Positions 7,913-17,095 of a DNA stretch of 64,000 nt are shown here, piece after piece; within the stretch, counting starts at the first letter, position 1, and every line of letters begins with the position of its first letter. The notes beneath the pieces are model-generated. The model was not told the DNA's origin and did not search any database. It was given only the letters and a program-made list of their open reading frames with translations. The stretch is from Deltaproteobacteria bacterium (GTDB lineage: Bacteria; Myxococcota_A; UBA9042; PHBI01), in assembly GCA_020632715.1 (NCBI GenBank), contig JACKFA010000002.1, positions 1,168,501-1,232,500 of the forward strand, given 5' to 3'. The translations under genes and the position numbers were made by a program.

Positions 7913-9730
7913 TCACATCGCCTCGAGCGCCTGCTTGATGGCCGTCACGCGCTGCTGGAGCTTCGCGCGCCCGCCCATCGCGTCGACCTCGGCCGCGAGC
8001 TCGACGGGCAGGAACTCGCGGTCCGTGCACTCGATGACCGCCGCGAGCCGCTGGAGCTCCCGCTCGAGGCTCTGCGTCATCGGGAGGAAGCCCGCGAGCG
8101 ACGCGGCGAGCGCCTCCTTCGTGATGTGGTCCTCGCCCGCGAGCAAGGACGCCCGCCACGCGCGCCCCACGATGCCCTCGATGTCGGCGCCGGAGAGCTC
8201 GCCCTTGTGCGGGATCTCGCCGACGTCCTCGGGGGCGAGCGCCGTCCCGAGCTTCTTCGCCATGATGACGAACATCGCGCGCAGCTCGGCCTCGTCGGTC
8301 GGGTAGAAGAGCGGGATGTGCACCTCGGCGCGCCCCTGCCGCTTGAGGTCGATGGGGAGCAGGTCCGGCCGCGCCGTGAGCAGCATCCAGACGATCTTCC
8401 CGCGGTAGCGCGTGTCGCCCATCTGCTCGGCGATCATGCCGAAGACGCGCCCCGAGATCCCCGAGTCGCCGCCGCCCCCCTCGCGGTCGCCGAGCATGGC
8501 GTCCGCCTCGTCGACGATGACGACGACCGGCCCCATGCCGCGGAGCACGGACAGCACGCGCTGCAGGTTCGCCTCGGTCTCGCCGACGTACTTGCTGCGG
8601 AAGTTCTTGAGCGTCACCGCCGGCACCCCGAGCGAGCCCGCCACGCACTGCGCGAGGAAGGTCTTCCCGGTGCCGACCGGGCCGCAGAAGAGGTAGCCCA
8701 TCGGGACGCTCGCGAGGCGCCCCTTCGCGAGGAGGTCGGCGTCTTCGCGGAGGCGCCGCTTGGCGGCCTCGTGGCCGACGACCATGTCGAGGTCCCAGCG
8801 GGGCTCGACGAACTCGAGGAGCCCCTGCGCCTGCCGCTCGATGAGGCGCTTCTTCAAGTCCTGGAAGCGGCGGCGGTCGAGCTTGCGGCGCGCCTCGATG
8901 CTCGAGCGCACGAGCACCGAGAGGTCGGTCAGCGAGATGCCGGCCGTGAGGTCGGCGATCTGCGGCAGCGTGAACTCCGAGAAGGACGCGACGTCGCGGC
9001 CCTGCGCGAGCTCGCCGAGGTAGTCGGCGCGCGCGCCGGCGTCGGGGAGGGGCACCTCGATGGCGGCGACGTGCGGGTTCTCCGCGTAGCGGTCGGCGAC
9101 CTGCGCGCGGTCGGGCTCGATGAGCACGAACGCCATGTTCATGCGCTTCACGTACGGGCTCGTCGCCCAGTTGAGGAGCGTCACGAGCTGGCGCGCGGCG
9201 CGCTCGTCGGCGCGGTCGGCCCGCGGGGCCACGAACGAGGCGTGGCTCATGATGATCGCGGCGGAGAGGCGCTCCTCGGGCTTCGCGACCAGGTTCTTCA
9301 TGACGAAGCGGTCGAGCAGCGCGAGGTTCGTCGCGAGCTCCTTCGGGAGCGACGCGAGGTCGCCGACGCGCTTGGTCGCGGTCGCGAGCATCGCGCGAAG
9401 GCGCGCCTCGCTGCGCCCGGGGAGGACGCGGAGGCCGCGCGAGAGGTCGTAGTGGAGGACGAGGTCCCAGCGGCCGAAGAGCTGCTCGGCGACGAAGTCC
9501 TCGAGCCCGAGGAAGACGGGCTTGCCGTCGTCCTCGGCGCGGATGAGGTCGAAGACGTTGCCGTGGAGCAGGAACGACGACGTCGTGCCCGAGAAGTAGA
9601 GCTCGGCCAGCGTCCCGGCCCAGCGCGGGAACCACGCGGGGAGGCTCACGGAGCTCGCGGCGGCCGCGCCGTCGCCGGCGGTCGCGAGGCGCTTCGCCTC
9701 GGAGGCGCCGGAGTCGGGGGCGTCGCTCAT
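7913..9730 (-). CDS. Ycf46-like AAA+ ATPase with a degenerate first module
   Basis: 605 residues from the ATG at 9728-9730, which overlaps the stop of the upstream membrane gene (ATGA); a longer frame exists but is a shadow. Residues 40-290 look like a degenerate AAA-type module (SSFLLHGNVFDL, then AFVLIEPDRAQVADRYAENP) with no P-loop. The active C-terminal module has Walker A GPVGTGKT near 350, the pore-loop-like segment KYVGETEANL, Walker B VVVIVDEADAM near 402-412 and an arginine-finger-like LKRQGRAEV. This two-module plan resembles Ycf46-type ATPases. It presumably remodels or disassembles a protein complex at the membrane together with the co-transcribed PspA and membrane protein; that role is inference. 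Confidence 0.82.
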   Translation of the reverse strand: MSDAPDSGASEAKRLATAGDGAAAASSVSLPAWFPRWAGTLAELYFSGTTSSFLLHGNVFDLIRAEDDGKPVFLGLEDFVAEQLFGRWDLVLHYDLSRGLRVLPGRSEARLRAMLATATKRVGDLASLPKELATNLALLDRFVMKNLVAKPEERLSAAIIMSHASFVAPRADRADERAARQLVTLLNWATSPYVKRMNMAFVLIEPDRAQVADRYAENPHVAAIEVPLPDAGARADYLGELAQGRDVASFSEFTLPQIADLTAGISLTDLSVLVRSSIEARRKLDRRRFQDLKKRLIERQAQGLLEFVEPRWDLDMVVGHEAAKRRLREDADLLAKGRLASVPMGYLFCGPVGTGKTFLAQCVAGSLGVPAVTLKNFRSKYVGETEANLQRVLSVLRGMGPVVVIVDEADAMLGDREGGGGDSGISGRVFGMIAEQMGDTRYRGKIVWMLLTARPDLLPIDLKRQGRAEVHIPLFYPTDEAELRAMFVIMAKKLGTALAPEDVGEIPHKGELSGADIEGIVGRAWRASLLAGEDHITKEALAASLAGFLPMTQSLERELQRLAAVIECTDREFLPVELAAEVDAMGGRAKLQQRVTAIKQALEAM

Positions 9731-10624
9731 GCGCTCTCGAGCTCCGCGATGGGGGCCGCCATGATGGCGGGCGCGGCGTCGACGTCCTCGGCGAGGCCCG
9801 TGATGCGGCCGATCTCCTTGATGGCGAGCTCGGCGGACGCCATGCTCTCGGCGACCGAGTCGACCTGGCTCGAGATGTAGTCGGGGTCCTCGTGGCTCAC
9901 CGACATCTCGGTGAGCGCCTGGATCTTGCCCTCGATGCGGTCGAGCTCGACGCCGACGAACTCGGCGTTCCGCGCGGCCTGGTCGTAGTTGTCGAGGCGC
10001 AGCGCCGCGGTCGCGATGCTGTCGGTGAGCGACTTCAGGATGCGCTCGTCGCCGTCTTCGCGGGCCTTGGTCTCCTTGAGCCTGAGCGCCTCGATGTGCG
10101 CGGCGATCTGGTCGCGGTCCGTCTTCGCGAGGAACTCGTCGAGCCCCTTCTGCGAGTAGAGGAGGCGCAGGAAGGCCCACAGGAGCCGGTCGAGCTTGGC
10201 GGTGTCGATGTCGCCGGGGGCGCGCACGCTCGCCCCGCCGGCGACGCCGCGGGCGATCTCCCCCATCTCGCGGCAGCGCTCGCGGAGGGCGAGGAAGCGC
10301 ACCTCCTGCGGGCGCGGGAGGCCGCGCAGCATCGCGAGCAGGCGCTGGTTCGCGTCGACCGTCGCCTTCGGCGCCTCGGGCGGCGCCGTCTCGCGCGCGA
10401 CCTTCGCGTCGATGGCCGAGCGGAAGCGGTCGTTCGCCGTGAGGCCGCCGAGGTAGACGAGCTCGGCCGCGCCGACGAGCGGCAGCGCGATGTCCGGGTG
10501 GCCCGAGATGACCGCGGCCACCGCCGCGCCGCCGAAGATGAGCGCGTTCCAGCGGAAGAGGAACGCCTCCTTCAGGTAGCGCCAGACGCTCGCGCCCTTG
10601 CGCGGCGACGACGTCGGCCTGCCC

Positions 10625-10632
<8 letters not shown>
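9727..10632 (-). CDS. Membrane protein with N-terminal hydrophobic hairpin and coiled coils
   Basis: 301 residues, family not recognised. Residues 20-65 form one or two membrane helices (WNALIFGGAAVAAVISG, IALPLVGAAELVYLGGL). The rest is a long cytoplasmic helical region with coiled-coil character (RFRSAIDAKVARE, LALRERCREMGEIARG, SVAESMASAELAIKEIG). It overlaps the ABC ATPase gene upstream by 8 bp and the AAA+ gene downstream by 4 bp, so its stoichiometry is probably tied to both. It is a plausible membrane anchor or adaptor for the AAA+ ATPase. Confidence 0.75.
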
Positions 10633-11472
<840 letters not shown>

Positions 11473-11473
<1 letters not shown>

Positions 11474-12642
11474 CACGGGTCCTGCCGGTGAGGGAAGAGG
11501 CCCTTCTGGAAGAAGGCGAAGAGCCGGTCGATGGCGAACGCGAGGAGCGTGATGATGAGCAGCACCATGTACACGTCGGCGATGGCGCCGCGGCGCTGGC
11601 TCACGTTGATGAGGCTCCCGAGGCCGCGCTCGGCGTTCACGAGCTCGGCGAGCATGATGTAGCCGAACGCGAGCCCGAAGAGCGTGCGGAGACCGGTGTA
11701 GGTCGCCGGCAGCGAGAGCGGGACGAGCACGCCGCGGATGATCTGCCACTTCGAGGCGCCGAGGGTCTGCGCGGTCTCGACGTAGCGCTCGGGGATGTCG
11801 AGCACGGCCGCGGCGGCGTCCGAGAAGATGAAGGGCGCGCAGGCGACGAAGATGAAGATGACCTTCTGGGTCTCATCGATGCCGAACCAGATCATCGTGA
11901 GCGGGATGAGCGCGGCGATCGGCACGTTCCGCCCGAAGAGGACGAGCGGCGCGAGGAAGGCGCCGAGCGGGCGCCACGCGGCCGCGAGGATGCCGAGCGG
12001 CACGGCCACGATGACGGCCAACCCGAAGCCGAGGAAGACGCGCGTGAGCGTCGCGGCCATGCTCTCGATGAGCGAGCGCTCGCCGACGAGGCCGGAGAGG
12101 GTGCTCGCGACGTCGCCGGGCGTCGGGAGCACGGTCGGTGACATGATGCGCTCCTCGGGGACGTCCGCGCTCGTGAGGAGCGCCCAGACGCCGAGGACGA
12201 GCAGGATGAAGAGGCCGCCGCGCGCGCGCCGCCAGGGGAGGGCGATCTCCTCGCGGAGACGCAGCGCCGGGAGGAAGCTCCGGCGCGCGGGGCGCGGCTC
12301 GCCCGCCGCCTTCGGCACGGCGCTCGCCGACGGGAGCTCGAGCGGCGCGTCGGCCGCCGAGCAGCCTGCCGGCGGCACCGTCGGCCCCTTGGCGGCGCGC
12401 GGCGCGCGTCCCGGCCGGGCTCTCCCCTGCCGCGCCGGCGCGGGCACGGGCCGCGGCTTCTGTGGCGTCTCGGGCGCCCCGCCGCCCTCGCTGATCGCGG
12501 CGAGCTGCTCGTCGAGCGCCGCCTCGTCGGTGGCCGTGCGGCCGGCGACGACCTCGCGCGCGCGGGCCTCGGCGTCGGTCGCCCCGCCGCTCGCGTCGCT
12601 CGCGCCGACGTCGTCGGCCCCGGTCTCGTCACCCTCGCGCAT
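11473..12642 (-). CDS. ABC transporter permease, NitT/TauT type, with long N-terminal extension
   Basis: 389 residues. The last 245 residues are a standard six-helix BPD_transp_1 permease with the EAA loop ETAQTLGASKWQIIRG that docks on the ATPase. Residues 1-140 are an extra cytoplasmic segment: acidic and Ala/Thr-rich first (GDETGADDVGASDASGG), then Pro/Arg-rich (RPVPAPARQGRARPGRAPR). Normal SsuC/TauC permeases are about 250-270 residues, so this extension is unusual and may dock another protein. It lies 18 bp after the binding-protein gene. Confidence 0.9.
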
Positions 12643-12660
12643 CGCGCCTCCTCGCCGCCG

Positions 12661-14397
12661 TCAGTTCGGCTTCTCGGCCGGGTAGACCTTCACCTCCACG
12701 CGGCGGTTCTTCGCGTGGTTCATCGGGTCGTTCGGGTCGGCGGGGCGGTCCCAGCCGACGCCCTTCGTCGCGAACTGGTTCGGCTCGAGCGTCGGGAACT
12801 TCTTGATGATCGCCTCCTTCACGGCGTTCGCGCGGTTCGTCGCGAGCTCCTTCACCACCGTGTCGGGGATCTGCCCCTTCATCGAGCTGTCCGTGTGCCC
12901 CTCGATGACGATGCGCGCCGCGCCGAACTGCCCAGCGAGCTCGCCCGCCTCGTTCACCACGAACTGCGCGTTCGGGTCGTAGAGCTCCTCGACGGTCTTC
13001 CCGCCGGCGTCCTTCGTGACCGTCTTCTCGATGTCCCAGCTGTTCGGGTAGAAGTGGATGACGATGGTCTTCGTGAGGATCTCGTCGGCCTCGCCCTGGA
13101 TCTCGGTCGCCGTGGCCGGCGCGAAGCGGACCGTGTACTCGTCCTTCTGCTCGCCGTACTTCGCCTCCTTCCCGAGCTTCGCGAGGAGGCTCCAGTCGGC
13201 GATCTGGTCGAAGGGGACCTTCTTTCCGACCTGCGCGATGCGCTTGTAGAGGAAGAACGCGGTGTTGTAGGTGCGCTCGAAGCTCGTCGGGTTGTTCTGG
13301 TTCATGAAGAACTCTTTGTTCTCCGCGAAGTTCGTCCAGTGCGCGTCGCCGAGCATGCCGAGCGTGTCGCTCTCCGGGATGGAGTAGCCGTCGGCCATCC
13401 ACTTCGACACGGCGACCTTCTGGTCCTGCCCCTTGAGCTCCTCCATCGAGTCGAAGATCCCGCGGACGATGCCCTCGATGATGGCGGCGTTGTCCTTCGC
13501 GAAGTCGGCGCGCGCGAACCAGACGTCGGCGATGAGCTTGTTGGCGGTCTGCGTGGAGACGAGGAGCTTGTTCCCGGCGACGTCCGAGAGGTTGTAGATG
13601 TCCGGCGCCCAGCTGACGCACGCCGCGATGCCCTTGTCGGCGTTGAACGCCGCGGCCGCCTGGAAGGCGTCCTGCGTGTACTTGAAGTTCACCTCCGAGG
13701 GCTGCACCCCCGAGTTGATGAGCGCGTTCAGCACGAAGTACTGCGACGGCGAGTTCTGCGCGAGGACGACCGTCTTCCCGCGCAGATCGCTCATGGTCTT
13801 GATGTTCTCGCGCGCGACGATGCCGTCACCGCCGTTCGACCAGTCGATCTGCTGGTAGACGCGCGGCATCGTGCGCGAGTCCTTCTGGAGCCCCTCGAGG
13901 AGGAGCGGCAGCATGTCGACCGTGGCCCAGCCGATGTGGACGTTGCCCGAGGCGAACGCGTCGCGCATGGCGACCGGGTCGTCGATGAGCACGAGCTCCA
14001 CCTTGAAGGGCTTCCCGTCGGCGTCGGTCCACACCTTGCCCGGCTTGAAGCCCTGGTTCGCGTGGATGATCGGCGCCCAGCCGGCCCACACGTTGATGGC
14101 GAAGCGCACGACGCGCTCGTCGCCGAGGGCGGAGTAGTCGGAGACCCCCTTCACGTCCGGGAGCTTCTCGCTCGGGACGTAGCTGTACTCCTTCACCGTC
14201 GTGATGCCCTGGCCGTCGGGCGCCTCCGCCGGCTTCTGGAGCTCCTCGAGGTCGGTCTTCGAGATCTCGGGGGTCTTCTGGTCGGGCTTCGGCGTGTCGC
14301 TGCCGCCCGAGTTCAGGCGCCAGAGCGCGAAGGCGACGAGCCCCGCGATGACGAGGAACACGGCGACGTAGAATGCGGGCTTGGGCTTCGCGGCCAT
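12661..14397 (-). CDS. Membrane-anchored ABC solute-binding protein fused to an OmpA domain
   Basis: 578 residues. An uncleaved-looking signal anchor (about 8-28, YVAVFLVIAGLVAFALW) leads to a Pro/Lys/Glu linker. An NMT1/SsuA-like periplasmic-binding domain spans about 95-390 (FAINVWAGWAPIIHANQGF, MSDLRGKTVVLAQNSPSQY). An OmpA/MotB-type peptidoglycan-binding domain spans about 440-575, with IEGHTDSS at 498-505 and NHAKNRRVEV near 560. Fused in this way, the binding protein would be tied to both the inner membrane and the cell wall rather than diffusing freely. It is directly upstream of its permease and ATPase and downstream of pspA. A transporter, a sensor or a wall-linked stress device are all possible. 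Confidence 0.88.
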   Translation of the reverse strand: MAAKPKPAFYVAVFLVIAGLVAFALWRLNSGGSDTPKPDQKTPEISKTDLEELQKPAEAPDGQGITTVKEYSYVPSEKLPDVKGVSDYSALGDERVVRFAINVWAGWAPIIHANQGFKPGKVWTDADGKPFKVELVLIDDPVAMRDAFASGNVHIGWATVDMLPLLLEGLQKDSRTMPRVYQQIDWSNGGDGIVARENIKTMSDLRGKTVVLAQNSPSQYFVLNALINSGVQPSEVNFKYTQDAFQAAAAFNADKGIAACVSWAPDIYNLSDVAGNKLLVSTQTANKLIADVWFARADFAKDNAAIIEGIVRGIFDSMEELKGQDQKVAVSKWMADGYSIPESDTLGMLGDAHWTNFAENKEFFMNQNNPTSFERTYNTAFFLYKRIAQVGKKVPFDQIADWSLLAKLGKEAKYGEQKDEYTVRFAPATATEIQGEADEILTKTIVIHFYPNSWDIEKTVTKDAGGKTVEELYDPNAQFVVNEAGELAGQFGAARIVIEGHTDSSMKGQIPDTVVKELATNRANAVKEAIIKKFPTLEPNQFATKGVGWDRPADPNDPMNHAKNRRVEVKVYPAEKPN

Positions 14398-14521
14398 GAG
14401 CGGCGTCTCCTGAATGACGGGCGGGGCGAGGGGCCCCGCGCGGGCGTTGCTACCGGGCGATCTGCCTGTGATTCACCGGGTCCTCGCGCGGCGGGCGCCC
14501 GCGGGACCGCGTTCCTTCTCT

Positions 14522-15274
14522 CTACGACTCGACCTCGACCTCGACCGCGGCGGGGCCGAGCTGCTTCTCGACCGCCGCCTGGGGCGCGGTCGCGGGGGTC
14601 TTCAGGCCGAGCTCCACCTCGAGCTCGGAGAGCGCGTCCTCGGCCATCACCGACTCCATGGCCTCCTCGGCCTCGATGCTGGCGATGCCCTCGGACGAGA
14701 GGTCCGCCGCGACGCGCGCGGTGCCCTTGTTCCGGTCGATCTTCGACTGGATGACCTGCTCGAGCTGCCCGAAGTCGGTCGTGACGTTGAAGTCGAAGGA
14801 CTCCGCGAGCTTGGCGATCTCCGCCTCCGCCTCGCTCATCTTGAGCTCGGAGTCGTACTTCTCGATCTTCTCCTTCACGTCCGCGAGCTTCTTGTTCGCG
14901 TGCTTGATCTTCTTCAGGTGGTTCTCGTAGGCGGTCTCGTGCATCGCGAGCTGCGAGCGGTTCTCCGCCACGTTCGCCTGCACCTTCTTCAGCTCGAGCG
15001 CGAACTTCGCCGCCGTCTCCCGGTCGTTCGCCTTCAGGTACGCCTGCGCCTGCGCCTTGAGCTTCGCCGCCTGCTTCTCCCCCGCCTGCACCTGGCGCGT
15101 CACCTTCTCGACGAGCCCGCGGTACTGCTCGAGGCCGACGCGGCCCTCCTTCAGCTCCTCGACGGCCTTGTCGTACTCGTAGCGCATCTGCGCGATGGGA
15201 TCGGCTTCCCAGAAGACGTTCGCGAGCTTGTTGAGCTGGCCGCGGATCGCCGACCAGAACTTCTTGAAGATCAT
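14522..15274 (-). CDS. pspA: PspA/IM30-family membrane-stress protein
   Basis: 250 residues, nearly all predicted long helices with heptad-like charge patterning (DKAVEELKEGRVGLEQYRG, KQAAKLKAQAQAYLKAND). The amphipathic N-terminal helix (MIFKKFWSAIRGQLNKLAN) and the EADPIAQMRYEYDKA region are typical of PspA/Vipp1 (ESCRT-III fold). The last 50 residues are acidic and probably disordered. It is the first gene of the eight-gene minus-strand run, 124 bp before the SBP-OmpA gene. The family binds stressed inner membrane and limits proton leakage. No PspF/BC gene is nearby, so regulation must differ from E. coli. Confidence 0.88.
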   Translation of the reverse strand: MIFKKFWSAIRGQLNKLANVFWEADPIAQMRYEYDKAVEELKEGRVGLEQYRGLVEKVTRQVQAGEKQAAKLKAQAQAYLKANDRETAAKFALELKKVQANVAENRSQLAMHETAYENHLKKIKHANKKLADVKEKIEKYDSELKMSEAEAEIAKLAESFDFNVTTDFGQLEQVIQSKIDRNKGTARVAADLSSEGIASIEAEEAMESVMAEDALSELEVELGLKTPATAPQAAVEKQLGPAAVEVEVES

Positions 15275-15535
15275 GGGGAACCCCGAAGCCTAGGGACGGC
15301 CGGAGATTAGAACGTCCCGGGCGGACGCGCAACCGCGCCCCCGGGGCGTCTCCTCCGCGGTCGTCGGGTCAGGGACGGGCCGGTGCGCTTCGTTTACAGA
15401 GCCGGCGTCACGTTCGCGCGCGCCAGCCGCGCCGCCGTCCGGTTCGGTGACGCGACAGCGGCGTAACGAAAGGTGAAGCGCTTAAGGCCCCTCCGCCGCG
15501 CCCCGTTTTGCCGGGTGTACGCGGAGGTCCACCCG

Positions 15536-17065
15536 ATGTCGCTGGCTCGCTCACCCCTCACCCGTCTCCTCGCGCTGGTCGCGGCCATCGCGGCCGCCCC
15601 CGCGTGTGACGGGCCGGTGAGCCGCGGCGCCGCCCCCACCGGCGCCGAGACGTCCCCCCCTGTCGACCCGTCGATCTCCTTCGTGCCGAGCTGCGGCGGC
15701 GGTGAGCCGTGCGTCGCGCTGGAGCTGGCCGCCCCGCCGGCCTTCAGCGCGCCTGCACCGCTCGAGCCCACGACGCCCGCCGTAGCCCCGCGGACCGCCG
15801 AGAGCCGGAGAGAGCCCCCTCTCCCCTCGGCCGGTCCCGGCGCCGTCACGTCGGCGTGCCACGCCGGCTGGCGGTCCGGTCCGTCTCCGGCGGACCTCCC
15901 TCTCCCCGACGACGTCCGCTCCTTCGACCACCTCGGCCTGAACGTCGCGCTCGACGGGCGCTTCCTCGCGGCCGGCGCGGACGGTGACGACGCGCGCGGC
16001 GTCGACGCCGGCGTGGTGTGGGTCTACGAGCGCGACGACGACGGCGCCTTCCGCCCGAGCGAGCCGCTCGTCGCGAGCGACGCTTTCGCGCAGGACCACT
16101 TCGGCTGGCAGCTCGACCTCGACGGCGGCGTCCTCGCCGTCGCCGCCCCGCGCCACGCGCACGGCGGCGGCTTCGAGACCGGCGCCGTCTACGTGTTCGA
16201 GCTCGTGGACGGCGCGTGGACCGAGGTCGCCGAGCTCGTCGGCCCCGTGACCCGCGAGGCCGGCTTCGGCGACAGCGTGCGCGTGCGCGGCGACCAGATC
16301 CTCGTCGGCGCCCAGCGCGACGGCGTCCGCGGCGAGGACGTCGGCGCGGCCTTCCTCTACGAGCGTGGCCCGGACGGCGTCTGGGCCCTCGTCACCCGCC
16401 TCGACCCGCGCGCTGCGCACCCCGGCGCGCGTGTCGGGGCGGGTCTCGCGCTCGCCCGCGACCTCGCGGTCGTGGGCGGGGACGGCGAGGACGGCGGCGC
16501 CGCCTGGATCTTCCGCCGCCACGCCGGCGTCTGGCGCGAGGTCGCGCGGCTCTCCCCGCCCGACCGGAGCGCGGACGCCCTCTTCGGCGGCGCCGTCGAC
16601 GTCGACGGCCGTACGCTCCTCGTCGGCGGGCAGGGACAGGCAGTGGACGGCGTCGCGGAGGTCGGGGCCGTCTGGGCCTGGGTCCTCGAGGGCGACACCT
16701 GGTCGCCCCGCGGCCGCGTGACGCCGCCGATCGCGGTCGCCGGCGCCCACTTCGGCGCCTCCATCCGGCTCGACGGCGACCTCGCCGCGATCGGCGCCTG
16801 GGGCGACGACGCCGACGGGGCGCCGGCCGGCGCGACGTGGATCGCCGCCCGTCAGAAGGGCGTCTGGAGCGCCGGGGCGCGCCTCGCGGACCCCCGCGGC
16901 GCCGCCGGCGACCGCCTCGGGCTCAGCGTGGCGTTCCGCGACGGGCTCCTCGCCGCGGGCGTCTGGGGCGCCGACACGGTCGGCCCCGACGCAGGCAAGG
17001 TGCTCGTCTTCGCGGCCGCCTCGTGCGCCGACGACGGCGCCGCCGTCGCCGACGCGACCGAGTAG
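15536..17065 (+). CDS. FG-GAP-repeat lipoprotein
   Basis: 509 residues from the ATG at 15536, with GGAGG eight bases upstream; an earlier in-frame start would spoil the signal peptide. The signal ends in a lipobox-like AAAPAC. After a Pro/Ala linker come about seven repeats of 50-60 residues, each with a phrase such as DHFGWQLDLDGGVLAVAAP or GDSVRVRGDQILVGAQ followed by GAVYVFE/GAAFLYER. This is the FG-GAP seven-bladed propeller pattern common in Myxococcota secreted proteins. It is likely on the outer membrane or cell surface. Substrate or partner unknown; no protease or hydrolase motif is seen. Confidence 0.8.
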   Translation: MSLARSPLTRLLALVAAIAAAPACDGPVSRGAAPTGAETSPPVDPSISFVPSCGGGEPCVALELAAPPAFSAPAPLEPTTPAVAPRTAESRREPPLPSAGPGAVTSACHAGWRSGPSPADLPLPDDVRSFDHLGLNVALDGRFLAAGADGDDARGVDAGVVWVYERDDDGAFRPSEPLVASDAFAQDHFGWQLDLDGGVLAVAAPRHAHGGGFETGAVYVFELVDGAWTEVAELVGPVTREAGFGDSVRVRGDQILVGAQRDGVRGEDVGAAFLYERGPDGVWALVTRLDPRAAHPGARVGAGLALARDLAVVGGDGEDGGAAWIFRRHAGVWREVARLSPPDRSADALFGGAVDVDGRTLLVGGQGQAVDGVAEVGAVWAWVLEGDTWSPRGRVTPPIAVAGAHFGASIRLDGDLAAIGAWGDDADGAPAGATWIAARQKGVWSAGARLADPRGAAGDRLGLSVAFRDGLLAAGVWGADTVGPDAGKVLVFAAASCADDGAAVADATE

Positions 17066-17071
17066 CGCCGC

Positions 17072-17095
17072 CGCTCGGCGCTCAGCCGCCGAGCG
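17072..17095. terminator. GC-rich hairpin between convergent genes
   Basis: Perfect 9-bp stem (CGCTCGGCG at 17072-17080, complement at 17087-17095) with a 6-base loop, between the ends of two convergent genes and overlapping the last codons of the metalloprotease gene. No T-run follows on either strand, so it is at best a weak or Rho-assisted bidirectional terminator. Confidence 0.4.
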
